From contig DGOE01000070.1 of NCBI GenBank assembly GCA_002389295.1, positions 1-23,814 of the forward strand: DNA of 23,814 bases. The letters are read 5' to 3'. The notes beneath the pieces are model-generated. The model worked only from the letters and a program-made list of their open reading frames with translations, made no database searches and was not told the DNA's origin. The translations under genes and the position numbers were made by a program. Below are positions 7,273 through 14,294 of the stretch, one piece after another; positions within the stretch are counted from its first letter, which is position 1, and each line of letters begins with the position of its first letter. This stretch comes from Flavobacteriales bacterium UBA4474. GTDB taxonomy: Bacteria; Bacteroidota; Bacteroidia; Flavobacteriales_D; Sanyastnellaceae.

Positions 7273-7608
7273 TTAGCCTTGGACAGCAAAGACCACTTGT
7301 CCGCGTGCGTTGGTGAATTGGATCCGGATCAGCGTAGCGCCGTAGGGCAACGTCGTGACAAACTTGACGTAGCCATCGACAGCCGCTTCCATGTTCCGGT
7401 AGACTTCGGTCTTGCGGGATGTGCTGCCGTTGGGCAATTGCACCAAGGCATCCAAAGTGATGGAGCCGTCTGCGGCATTGGCGGACATGTCCATCTCTAC
7501 CGTCATGGTCGTGTTGACGTCCATGTCTGCGGCAGTGGCAGCAGTTGCGGTGTTGAAGGAGAAGAAGGCGATCGCGACAACGAAGAAGGAGGAGAATGCG
7601 TAGTTCAT
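7273..7608 (-). CDS. Small secreted protein of unknown function, paralogue 2
   Basis: This 111-residue protein has a signal peptide at about 1-24 (MNYAFSSFFVVAIAFFSFNTATA). The mature C-terminal 60 residues are homologous to the protein at 4768-5118 (about 37 percent identity by my hand alignment). They share LPNGST, an aromatic-rich helix ending in V..LP.G, and a final F....G.VF..QG. The region between signal and domain is Met/Asp/Thr-rich and not conserved. The ATG at 7608 is chosen because the signal peptide begins there; the frame continues upstream through the CAA leader without a start codon. It faces its paralogue across the M20/lipoprotein pair, so this is a dispersed inverted pair and not a tandem duplication. 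Function is not known. Confidence 0.85.
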   Translation of the reverse strand: MNYAFSSFFVVAIAFFSFNTATAATAADMDVNTTMTVEMDMSANAADGSITLDALVQLPNGSTSRKTEVYRNMEAAVDGYVKFVTTLPYGATLIRIQFTNARGQVVFAVQG

Positions 7609-7658
7609 GATGAAGGGGGTTTTGTGTTGTTGTTGTTGTTCGTTGACAGAGCAAACAT
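7605..7658 (-). other. Possible Asn-rich leader mini-ORF, copy 2
   Basis: From the ATG at 7658 the leader encodes MFALSTNNNNNTKPPSS and stops with a TGA overlapping the gene's ATG at 7608. This matches the arrangement at 4715-4771. The same reservations apply: the sequence may be a promoter and an untranslated CAA leader instead. Confidence 0.2.
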
Positions 7659-7717
7659 GGTGGGGACATTGTCCGGTTGAATTGACGTCGCGACATCCCC
7701 CAAGGTGACTTTCGTCA
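7609..7717 (-). promoter_or_regulatory. Conserved control region and CAA-repeat leader of the small secreted gene, copy 2
   Basis: Read on the - strand, TGACGAAAGTCA (7717-7706) is followed after exactly 47 nt by ATGTTTG (7658-7652), then CTGTCAACG, four CAA units (7638-7627), a CAC, AAAACCC and the ATG at 7608. The elements, their order and the 47-nt spacing equal those at 4656-4767, including a GTCAA at the same spacer offset. The net length difference to the ATG is 3 nt, in the repeat-containing leader. On the opposite strand the same sequence lies upstream of proline dehydrogenase. Confidence 0.6.
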
Positions 7718-7779
7718 TTTGCAATCGGCGGGGGCAAATGGCAGATGTCAGCGGTATCTTCGCCGCGCGCGTTTGGCTA

Positions 7780-8997
7780 ATGACCTCCCCGAACTCCATT
7801 CCCAATTCAGCCCCCTCTGCGGCTGACTCCCTCCTCAGGATTGACGACACCCGGACGGCGTTTGCCCACCGGAGCACCCCGGATTTGCACCGCGCCAAGT
7901 GGATGTTTGGTTTGATCGGCTCTCCTCAGCTCGTGCGCTTGGGTGCTGGCGCTGTGCGCCTGGCGCTGCGCTTGGGCATTCCCATGCGCTGGGCTTTACA
8001 ACCCGTCTTTGATTATTTCTGCGGCGGGGAGGACATACAGGGCAGCCTGGGCACCGCCCAGGATTTGTCGGCATACGGCGTACAGACCATTCTCGACTAC
8101 AGTGCAGAAGGACAAACCGGGGACGGCGCCCTCGACGCTGCACGCGATCAAATCATGTCCACCATCGTCACCGCTGAAGGGGACGACCGTTTCGCTTTTT
8201 CAGTATTCAAGGTCAGCGCCCTGTCCGACAACGACCTGCTCGAAAAGGTAGGCGCAGGCGCCCACCTCCAACCGGAGGAGGCCCAGGCTTGGCAACGCGT
8301 GGAGCAAAGGGTGTCTGAATTGTGCGCGGCAGCGGCGGAAAAGCAAGTGCCGGTCATGATCGATGCGGAAGAAACGTGGTTGCAAGGCGCCATCGACACG
8401 CTCGCTGAATCCATGATGCAGCGGCACAACCACGGTGCTTGTCGCGTCTTCACCACCGCCCAACTCTACCGCCACGACCGGTTGGCTTACATCCACCGCT
8501 TGGAAGAATTGGCCCGGTCCGAAGGATGGATTGCCGGTGTCAAACTGGTGCGGGGCGCCTACATGGAGAAAGAGCGTGACCAGGCGGCAGCGCAAGGCCG
8601 GCCGTCTCCCATCCAACCCGACAAGGCCGCGACAGACCGCGATTTCGATGCGGCACTGGACTTTGCCCTCGACCATCTGGACCACCTCCACATCGTCTGC
8701 GGCTCCCACAACGAGAAGAGCACCCTCAAGCTCGCCGAAGGAATGCGCACGCGTGGCTTGCAGCCTGATGATCACCGGATTGCCTTTGCCCAACTGCTCG
8801 GCATGAGCGACAACCTCAGCTTCAACCTGACCGCCTCAGGATTCCGCGCAGCCAAGTACGTGCCATATGGCCCGCTAAAGGAAGCCATCCCCTACCTCAT
8901 CCGCCGCGCCGAGGAAAACACCTCAGTGGGTGGACAGACTTCGCGGGAACTCGAGCTGATCCGCCAGGAAATCAAGCGCCGGAAAGCCGCGCAGTGA
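7780..8997 (+). CDS. putA-like (PRODH domain only): Proline dehydrogenase
   Basis: This 405-residue FAD-dependent enzyme oxidises proline to pyrroline-5-carboxylate and passes electrons to the quinone pool. Family signatures are visible: KLVRGAYMEKER in the TIM barrel, and near the C-terminus RRAEENTSVGGQTSRELELI, whose paired Arg residues bind proline in characterised PRODH enzymes. There is no P5C dehydrogenase domain, so it is the monofunctional form common in Bacteroidota. I chose the ATG at 7780 because the family-typical N-terminus (a short lead-in to DDTRTAF) begins there. In-frame starts at 7738 and 7705 would run into the shared control region. It is divergent from the small secreted gene at 7608 and convergent with the gene at 9026. 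The gap between their stop codons is only 28 nt and shows no obvious terminator. Confidence 0.93.
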   Translation: MTSPNSIPNSAPSAADSLLRIDDTRTAFAHRSTPDLHRAKWMFGLIGSPQLVRLGAGAVRLALRLGIPMRWALQPVFDYFCGGEDIQGSLGTAQDLSAYGVQTILDYSAEGQTGDGALDAARDQIMSTIVTAEGDDRFAFSVFKVSALSDNDLLEKVGAGAHLQPEEAQAWQRVEQRVSELCAAAAEKQVPVMIDAEETWLQGAIDTLAESMMQRHNHGACRVFTTAQLYRHDRLAYIHRLEELARSEGWIAGVKLVRGAYMEKERDQAAAQGRPSPIQPDKAATDRDFDAALDFALDHLDHLHIVCGSHNEKSTLKLAEGMRTRGLQPDDHRIAFAQLLGMSDNLSFNLTASGFRAAKYVPYGPLKEAIPYLIRRAEENTSVGGQTSRELELIRQEIKRRKAAQ

Positions 8998-9025
8998 TTC
9001 CGGCCTCCTCCCTGCTCGGACCGAT

Positions 9026-9415
9026 TCAAGGGCAGTCGCACCCCTCGGGCACAACAGGCCATTGCAGGTTGCGCACCGCCGTCGTCGAGTCGGTCACCAC
9101 GAATTCCGCGGCCCTGTCGTCCGCCTCAATCCGATAGAATTTGCCCGTGCCCTGCTCGTTGCGGACGTCACTCTGGCCATAGCGGATGCGGCCTTCTTCC
9201 AACAAGGTGCGCAGGTCAGACATGTTGACCGCACCGCACCGCATCAGGCAACGCGTGCGCTCATCGCCCATGAGGCCAGCTTCGCCAAGGAATTGACGGA
9301 CCTGCTCATTGGGAAGCCATTGCGTGCAGGAACGGCTGCCAAAAAAGAAGAGGGCCAGCAGGGTGCCGATCATGATGCCGACCACGTAGCGCCCCAGTCG
9401 TTGGGTAAACGTCAT
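9026..9415 (-). CDS. Small membrane-anchored protein, DUF4258-like
   Basis: This 129-residue protein has one N-terminal membrane segment (about residues 8-26, VVGIMIGTLLALFFFGSRSC) followed by a soluble domain. The opening RLGRYVVG...FFFGSRSCTQWLPNEQV strongly resembles a family of flavobacterial single-pass proteins annotated as DUF4258 (recognised by memory of the pattern). Two Cys pairs are notable: CLMRC at about 56-60 and GCDC at the extreme C-terminus. The function is unknown. It starts 39 nt from the divergent ABC transporter operon and ends 28 nt from the proline dehydrogenase stop. Confidence 0.8.
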   Translation of the reverse strand: MTFTQRLGRYVVGIMIGTLLALFFFGSRSCTQWLPNEQVRQFLGEAGLMGDERTRCLMRCGAVNMSDLRTLLEEGRIRYGQSDVRNEQGTGKFYRIEADDRAAEFVVTDSTTAVRNLQWPVVPEGCDCP

Positions 9416-9454
9416 GGCGCAAAGATGGGCGATGGGACATCGTAACTTTCACCC

Positions 9455-10096
9455 ATGCTGAAGACGGAGGGCTTGCATTACCAATATGAGGGTGGAGAAA
9501 GTGAATTGGCCTTTCCCGACCTCTCCATCCAAAAGGGTGATGAACTGCTCCTGCTCGGTGCCTCGGGCACGGGGAAAACCACTTTGCTTCACCTTGTGGC
9601 CGGCATGCGCACACCCACGCGTGGCCAGGTGGCCTTGGCAGGTGAAGCGTTTAGCACATTGCCCACCGCCGCGCGCGACCGGGCCCGCGGCAGACACATG
9701 GGCATCGTGTTCCAAACGACCCATTTCGTACGCAGCCTCTCGGTCAGCGAAAACCTGGCCCTCGCCCGGGCCTTGGCGGGCTGCCCTCCGGACGAGGCCC
9801 GCATCCAGGGGCTCCTTGAAGAGCTCGGACTGGCCCACAAACTCCACGCACGGGTCGACGCCCTGTCCGTTGGCGAGCAACAACGCGTTTCCATCGCGCG
9901 CGCCGTCGTACATGGGCCCGGCCTCATCCTGGCCGACGAGCCCACCAGCGCCCTCGACGACGCCAATACCGATGCCGTACTCTCCCTCCTGCGCAAGCAG
10001 GCCGAGCGCACCGGCGCCGCCCTTCTCATCGTCACCCACGACCAACGCCTCAAGGACCGCATGTCCGACCGCGTGGAATTGAACCCCATCGCATGA
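9455..10096 (+). CDS. ABC transporter ATP-binding protein (LolD/MacB type)
   Basis: This 213-residue ATPase has all core motifs: Walker A GASGTGKT (35-42), Q-loop VFQTTHF (about 85-91), signature LSVGEQQR (137-144), Walker B LILADEP (157-163), D-loop SALD and switch His in IVTHD (195). The length and sequence place it in the LolD/MacB/FtsE-like branch, which powers work on periplasmic substrates without conventional transmembrane transport. The stop codon overlaps the permease start (ATGA at 10093), so the two are coupled. A TAACTTTC at 9443-9450, one base from the TAnnTTTG box, lies just before the ATG and may be a promoter element. No -33 box was found. Confidence 0.93.
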   Translation: MLKTEGLHYQYEGGESELAFPDLSIQKGDELLLLGASGTGKTTLLHLVAGMRTPTRGQVALAGEAFSTLPTAARDRARGRHMGIVFQTTHFVRSLSVSENLALARALAGCPPDEARIQGLLEELGLAHKLHARVDALSVGEQQRVSIARAVVHGPGLILADEPTSALDDANTDAVLSLLRKQAERTGAALLIVTHDQRLKDRMSDRVELNPIA

Positions 10097-11265
10097 AGGC
10101 CTCCAAACTCGCCCGACGCAATGTGCTGCACCGCCCGCTGGAAACGGGCTTGAGCGTCCTGCTGCTCGCCTTTGGTGTGGGCATCATCAGCCTCATGCTG
10201 CTCATGCAACGCAGCCTCACAGAGGACCTGGACCGCAACATCAAGGACATCGACCTGGTGCTCGGCGCCAAGGGCAGCCCCTTGCAACTCATCCTCGCCA
10301 ACGTCTACCACGTGGACGTACCCACCGGCAACATCAAACTGGCCGACGCCCGCAAAATCATGCGGCACCCGTACATAGAGGAGGCCATTCCCCTGGCGTA
10401 CGGAGACAATTACGACCTCTTCCGCATCGTCGGCACTGAGCCCTCTTATGCCGCACACTACGGTGCCGAAATCGCCGAAGGCCAGACATTCGAAGCCCCT
10501 TTTGAAGTGGTTCTGGGCCAAGAAGTGGCTGCCGAGACGGGGCTCTCCATCGGGGACACCTTCTACAGCGCGCACGGACTCACCGACGGCACCGATGTCC
10601 ACCGCGACAAAGCCTACACCGTGGTCGGCACCTTCCAACGCACGGGTGCGGTCATCGACCAGCTCATTCTCACCCCCATCGCTTCGGTCTGGGGCGTACA
10701 CGAAGATGTGGAAGACGCCGACGAGGAAATCACCGCCGTCCTCCTCAAAAAGAAAAACCCGCTGGCCATCCTCACCCTGCCCAACCTCTTGCGCAATACG
10801 CCCATGCAAGTAGCCTTGCCGGCCATCGAGATGAACAGGCTCACCCAGCAATTCGGCATCGGCCTGCAAACCATCCGCGCCGTGGCACTCCTCATCATGG
10901 GGCTGTCCTTCATCAGCGTGTTCATTGCGCTGTATGCCTCCTTGCGCGACCGGCGTTACGAACTGGCCTTGCTCCGCACCATGGGTGCCCCGCCCCAACG
11001 CCTGTTCTCATTGGTGCTTTTTGAAGGCCTTTGGATGACCGCTGGGGGCATCCTCGCTGGTCTGGTACTCAGCCGCATCGGTGTGGTGGTACTTGGCCAG
11101 GTGCTCGCCGACCGCTTTCATTATGACGTCACCCAATTGGCACCCGTTTGGGGAGAATTGGTGCTTGTCGCAGCAGCGCTCTTGGTCGGCGCTCTCGCCG
11201 CGGGAATCCCCGCCCGATCGGCCCTCAAAATGGACATTTCAAATACGTTGGGTCAAGGACGTTGA
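10093..11265 (+). CDS. ABC transporter permease, FtsX/MacB-like
   Basis: This 390-residue membrane protein has the four-helix FtsX/MacB/LolE plan: one helix at about 15-38, a large extracytoplasmic domain (about 40-255), then three helices at about 262-285, 305-335 and 350-375. The segment DRRYELALLRTMGAPPQRLF, between helices 2 and 3, is the typical coupling region of this superfamily. It is coupled to the ATPase by a 4-nt overlap and followed after 32 nt by a secreted CFFCGG protein. The trio resembles the ATPase-permease-DUF3299 part of the Vibrio zrg zinc-regulated cluster, so a role connected with metal handling is an inference. Lipoprotein release or another envelope task remains possible. 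Confidence 0.9.
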   Translation: MKASKLARRNVLHRPLETGLSVLLLAFGVGIISLMLLMQRSLTEDLDRNIKDIDLVLGAKGSPLQLILANVYHVDVPTGNIKLADARKIMRHPYIEEAIPLAYGDNYDLFRIVGTEPSYAAHYGAEIAEGQTFEAPFEVVLGQEVAAETGLSIGDTFYSAHGLTDGTDVHRDKAYTVVGTFQRTGAVIDQLILTPIASVWGVHEDVEDADEEITAVLLKKKNPLAILTLPNLLRNTPMQVALPAIEMNRLTQQFGIGLQTIRAVALLIMGLSFISVFIALYASLRDRRYELALLRTMGAPPQRLFSLVLFEGLWMTAGGILAGLVLSRIGVVVLGQVLADRFHYDVTQLAPVWGELVLVAAALLVGALAAGIPARSALKMDISNTLGQGR

Positions 11266-11297
11266 CGCCTCGGCGATTGACGGCGTATTTTCACACC

Positions 11298-11894
11298 ATG
11301 GCGCATACCATGCAACGCTTCCTATACGCCCTGTTGGGCATTGTGGCCTTGGCCGCGTTGGACCTGAGCTCTTATTGCCATCCCAATCCGGCCGCGCCCG
11401 ATCTGCCTCTGATCGCCCAGGCGCGCGCCGCTGAAGCCCCATTGACGGCCGCACCGCCCCCCATCGACGCCACTGAAACCGGCACGTCTGAAAGTGCAGC
11501 GCCTGCAGACTTTCGCGAATTGACCTGGGCCGAATTGGCCGATGTGGACTTCAAAGACGTCTACCTCGAGGAGTTGGACAGTTACTATTGGAAGCCTGAA
11601 TTTGGACCGCAAGTCATGGCCGCTGAAAGCCAAGACGTCTACATCACCGGCTACGTGATTCCCGTGGACCTCGACGAAGACTTTTACGTGCTCTCCCGCT
11701 ACCCCTTCGCCAACTGCTTTTTCTGCGGAGGTGCAGGTCCGGAGAGCGTGGTGGACCTGCGGTTCAAAGACAGCGGCCACAGGACCTACCAAACGGACGA
11801 ACGCCTGACCTTTCACGGCAACCTGAGGCTGAATGCCGATGACGTGTACCAGATGAATTACATCTTGGAGGGCGCGGAGGAGCACCCGCTCTGA
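11298..11894 (+). CDS. Exported CFFCGG-motif protein, DUF3299-like
   Basis: This 198-residue protein has an N-terminal hydrophobic segment (MQRFLYALLGIVALAALDL) that is probably a signal peptide or anchor. ATGs at 11298 and 11310 are both plausible starts. An Ala/Pro-rich linker follows, and then a compact domain: DFRELTWAEL, a strand pair VYITGYVIPVD, and the striking RYPFANCFFCGGAGPESV with a Cys-x-x-Cys. It ends with a strand-rich part (ERLTFHGNLRLNADD). The layout resembles DUF3299 proteins that accompany ABC exporters. CxxC suggests metal binding or thiol redox in the periplasm, which is inference. It is the last gene of the ABC unit and is followed by a strong terminator. Confidence 0.82.
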   Translation: MAHTMQRFLYALLGIVALAALDLSSYCHPNPAAPDLPLIAQARAAEAPLTAAPPPIDATETGTSESAAPADFRELTWAELADVDFKDVYLEELDSYYWKPEFGPQVMAAESQDVYITGYVIPVDLDEDFYVLSRYPFANCFFCGGAGPESVVDLRFKDSGHRTYQTDERLTFHGNLRLNADDVYQMNYILEGAEEHPL

Positions 11895-11898
11895 CCCT

Positions 11899-11945
11899 AA
11901 AAAAAGAGACCCGATCGGACGGGTCCGGTCGGGTCAGAGGTTTTT
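11899..11945. terminator. Bidirectional Rho-independent terminator
   Basis: The hairpin at 11908-11935 has a 13-bp stem (one G-U pair) starting GACCCGA and ending TCGGGTC. On the - strand it is followed by a T7 run (A7 at 11899-11905), and on the + strand by T5 (11941-11945). It ends both the ABC operon (+) and the 66-residue protein gene (-). Confidence 0.88.
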
Positions 11946-11959
11946 GACAAGCCTGTAAC

Positions 11960-12160
11960 TCAGAGAGCGAGCTGCGGCGGAAATGTGGTGAGGATGATGT
12001 CCTCGTAACGCTGACCGAATTGATCGATGCACCAGAGGCGCAGTCGATTGACATCAGACCCTTCGAGCCGCTTGATGCTTTTGGCCAATTCCTTGGCAAA
12101 AAGGTGACGGTCGAAGCTGACTTTGGCCAGTATTCGCTGGCAATATTCCAACATTTTCAT
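11960..12160 (-). CDS. Conserved small cytoplasmic protein of Bacteroidota
   Basis: This 66-residue protein has no signal peptide or membrane segment and is predicted to be helical. The pattern MKMLEYCQRILAKVSFDR followed by LFAKELAKSIKRL and LRLWC is one I recognise from small uncharacterised Bacteroidota proteins with a similar opening (K.LEYC...L.KVSFDR.LF.KEL). No function is known to me. A promoter-like pair of boxes lies upstream (12198-12228), and the gene shares the bidirectional terminator at 11899-11945, so it appears to be an independent short transcription unit. Confidence 0.8.
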   Translation of the reverse strand: MKMLEYCQRILAKVSFDRHLFAKELAKSIKRLEGSDVNRLRLWCIDQFGQRYEDIILTTFPPQLAL

Positions 12161-12197
12161 AGGCGGTAAATCACGTTTGTGAACCGGTAAGGCATTT

Positions 12198-12228
12198 CAA
12201 TATATCCGGATTTGGACCAAAAAGCAAA
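12198..12228 (-). promoter_or_regulatory. Putative Bacteroidota-type promoter
   Basis: On the - strand, TTTG (12228-12225) is followed after 20 nt by TATATTG (12204-12198), resembling the -33 TTTG and -7 TAnnTTTG boxes of the Bacteroidota primary sigma factor. It lies about 38 nt upstream of the 66-residue protein's ATG. The -7 box is one base short of consensus. Confidence 0.4.
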
Positions 12229-12281
12229 CGCACCTTGGTCCGAATTCGTATTCAAGTGCATTCCTACACAATTGTTGAGGT

Positions 12282-12289
12282 TATTTTTG
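12282..12289 (+). promoter_or_regulatory. Exact TAnnTTTG box next to the trhO start codon
   Basis: TATTTTTG matches the Bacteroidota -7 consensus exactly but ends only 4 nt before the GTG start at 12294, and no -33 box stands at the expected distance. If it is used, the mRNA would be leaderless or nearly so. Confidence 0.3.
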
Positions 12290-12293
12290 TGGT

Positions 12294-13331
12294 GTGGCCA
12301 AAGCACCCTTGCACAACCAGTTGGACAAAGCGTCCCTGCGCGATCACCTCGAACAAGACGGGCGTCCGCGCACGACGCTGAGCCTGTATCGGTACGCCAA
12401 AGTCGCCAACCCGCCCTTTCTCCGCAACCATCTTTTTACCGTCTGGTCGGCGCTCGGTGTGTTGGGCAGAATCTATGTCAGCGGTGAAGGCATCAACGCC
12501 CAGCTGAGCCTCCCCACAGAGGAGATGGATGCTTTCAGGAAAAGTTTAGAAGACATCAACTGGCTGCAAGGCGTGCGCCTCAACATCGCCATTGAAGGAA
12601 ACGACAAAAGTTTCCTCAAGCTCATCATCAAGGTGCGGGACAAAATCGTCGCGGATGGCCTCAACGACGATGGCTTCGACGTCACCGATTGCGGCCAGCA
12701 CGTCTCCGCTGCTGAGTTCAATGCCCTGGCCAACGCGTCGGATACCGTCATTGTCGATATGCGCAACCACTACGAGAGCGAAGTGGGCCACTTCAAAGGG
12801 GCGGTGTTGCCTGCTTCTGGCACCTTTCGCGAGGAAATCCGCGAGGTGGAGTCGCTGCTCGAAGACAAAAAAGACGAGAACATCCTGTTGTACTGCACTG
12901 GAGGCATTCGCTGCGAAAAAGCCAGCGCTTATCTGAAGCACAAAGGGTTCCCCAACGTCCACCAATTGGAAGGGGGCATCATCGAGTACGCCCGACAGGT
13001 GCGCGACCAAGGACTTGAAAACCGTTTTCGCGGCGTCAACTTCGTCTTTGACGAGCGCATGGCCGAGCGCGTATCCGATGACGTGGTCGCCGAATGCCAC
13101 CTATGCGGCGAGGCTTCTGATGCCGTAACCAATTGTGCCAACGCTGCATGCAACGTGCTCATGGTCCAATGCCCAAAGTGTGCGGCTTCCATGTCGGGAA
13201 CCTGTGGCGCTGAATGCCAAGATTTCATCGCCCTGTCTGAGGAAGAGCAAAAGGACCGCCGCGCGGGATTCAAATCGCAGCGGCGCACCCTGCGCCAGCC
13301 CGAAAAGGCCCGCATCGCCAAAGGAGATTGA
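12294..13331 (+). CDS. trhO: Oxygen-dependent tRNA uridine(34) hydroxylase, rhodanese family
   Basis: This 345-residue protein is close to E. coli TrhO/YceA (350), which hydroxylates U34 of certain tRNAs to ho5U. It has an N-terminal domain (about 30-125, with YVSGEGINAQLSLP, a TrhO signature) and a rhodanese domain with active-site loop LLYCTGGIRCEKA (Cys 201) followed by GFPNVHQLEGGIIEY. The C-terminal tail carries eight Cys (268, 271, 281, 286, 293, 296, 304, 308), likely a zinc-binding module. The start must be GTG at 12294: the frame has a TGA at 12276 and no ATG between. It ends 6 nt from the convergent queG stop. Confidence 0.92.
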   Translation: MAKAPLHNQLDKASLRDHLEQDGRPRTTLSLYRYAKVANPPFLRNHLFTVWSALGVLGRIYVSGEGINAQLSLPTEEMDAFRKSLEDINWLQGVRLNIAIEGNDKSFLKLIIKVRDKIVADGLNDDGFDVTDCGQHVSAAEFNALANASDTVIVDMRNHYESEVGHFKGAVLPASGTFREEIREVESLLEDKKDENILLYCTGGIRCEKASAYLKHKGFPNVHQLEGGIIEYARQVRDQGLENRFRGVNFVFDERMAERVSDDVVAECHLCGEASDAVTNCANAACNVLMVQCPKCAASMSGTCGAECQDFIALSEEEQKDRRAGFKSQRRTLRQPEKARIAKGD

Positions 13332-13337
13332 CCGACT

Positions 13338-14288
13338 TCACGCGTCTCGCTTTCCCTCGAGGAAGGCGATGTTGCGCTTGAGGCCATCATACCCCGTGCG
13401 CTGCACAGGGCTCTTCTTGAACAGCGCATCAAAGGTCTCCTCCTTGAGGTCCACCCACTCCCGCCGCGTCATGGCCAACAGCTCCGGCTTGGGCATGAAT
13501 GCCGGCTCCTGGTGCGGCGTGGCATGGCGGTTCCATGGACAGACTTCCTGACAGATATCACAGCCAAACATCCAATTCTCAAAGCGGCCCGCCATGGGCT
13601 CGGGCAAGGCATCCCGCAATTCGATGGTGAAATAACTGATGCACTTGCTGCCATCGACCACCTGAGGGCGGATGATCGCCCCTGTAGGGCAGGCATCCAG
13701 ACAGCGCGTGCAGGAGCCGCAATGGTCCGTCACCGGCCCGTCCGGCGGCAACTCCAAGTCCACCAGGATTTCACCGAGAAAAAAATGACTCCCCCCTTCT
13801 TTGTTGAGCAGCAAACCGTGCTTGCCCACCCACCCCAATCCAGAGCGGGCGGCCCAGGCACGCTCCAAAATGGGCGCTGAATCAACGTACACCCGGCCAG
13901 CGATGTCGCCCCAGTCGCGCCGCATCCACTTCAGGAGCTCCTTGAGCTTCCATTTGACCACAAAGTGGTAGTCCTCACCGTAGGCATAGGTCGAAATCCG
14001 AGGGGCCTCAGGGTCCTCCTGCTTCACATCCGTGTAGTGGTTGTACAACAAGCTGATGACCGTCTTGGTGCCGGGCAACAGCAAGCGGGGGTCAAGGCGC
14101 TTCTCAAAATTGCGACCGAGGTAGCCCATGTCACCATGCTGCCCCTCCGCAAGCCATTGCGCCAACCGGGGCTCTTCACCATCCAAACGCTCGGCCACGG
14201 CAACGCCCACGCCGGAAAAACCCAGCTCCGCCGCCCACGCCCGAATGCGCTCCACCCGCTCTTCCCCAATGTGCCTTGTACGCCCCAT
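13338..14288 (-). CDS. queG: Epoxyqueuosine reductase
   Basis: This 316-residue, cobalamin-dependent iron-sulfur enzyme performs the last step of queuosine synthesis, reducing epoxyqueuosine to queuosine at tRNA position 34. The N-terminal half has the QueG pattern, with the catalytic Asp in VDSAPILERAWA (about residue 136) and GLGWVGKHG. Two ferredoxin-like motifs follow: CGSCTRCLDACP (Cys 190, 193, 196, 200) and CDICQEVCPWN (Cys 243, 246, 250), with a further Cys at 216. The HEAT-repeat extension of some homologues is absent. It lies 6 nt downstream of ruvB on the same strand, so the two are probably one operon. Confidence 0.95.
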   Translation of the reverse strand: MGRTRHIGEERVERIRAWAAELGFSGVGVAVAERLDGEEPRLAQWLAEGQHGDMGYLGRNFEKRLDPRLLLPGTKTVISLLYNHYTDVKQEDPEAPRISTYAYGEDYHFVVKWKLKELLKWMRRDWGDIAGRVYVDSAPILERAWAARSGLGWVGKHGLLLNKEGGSHFFLGEILVDLELPPDGPVTDHCGSCTRCLDACPTGAIIRPQVVDGSKCISYFTIELRDALPEPMAGRFENWMFGCDICQEVCPWNRHATPHQEPAFMPKPELLAMTRREWVDLKEETFDALFKKSPVQRTGYDGLKRNIAFLEGKRDA

Positions 14289-14294
14289 GCGGTA

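Noticed and set aside
7705..7779. Longer start for proline dehydrogenase
   Set aside because: The upstream codons overlap the shared control element, and the family-typical N-terminus begins at 7780.
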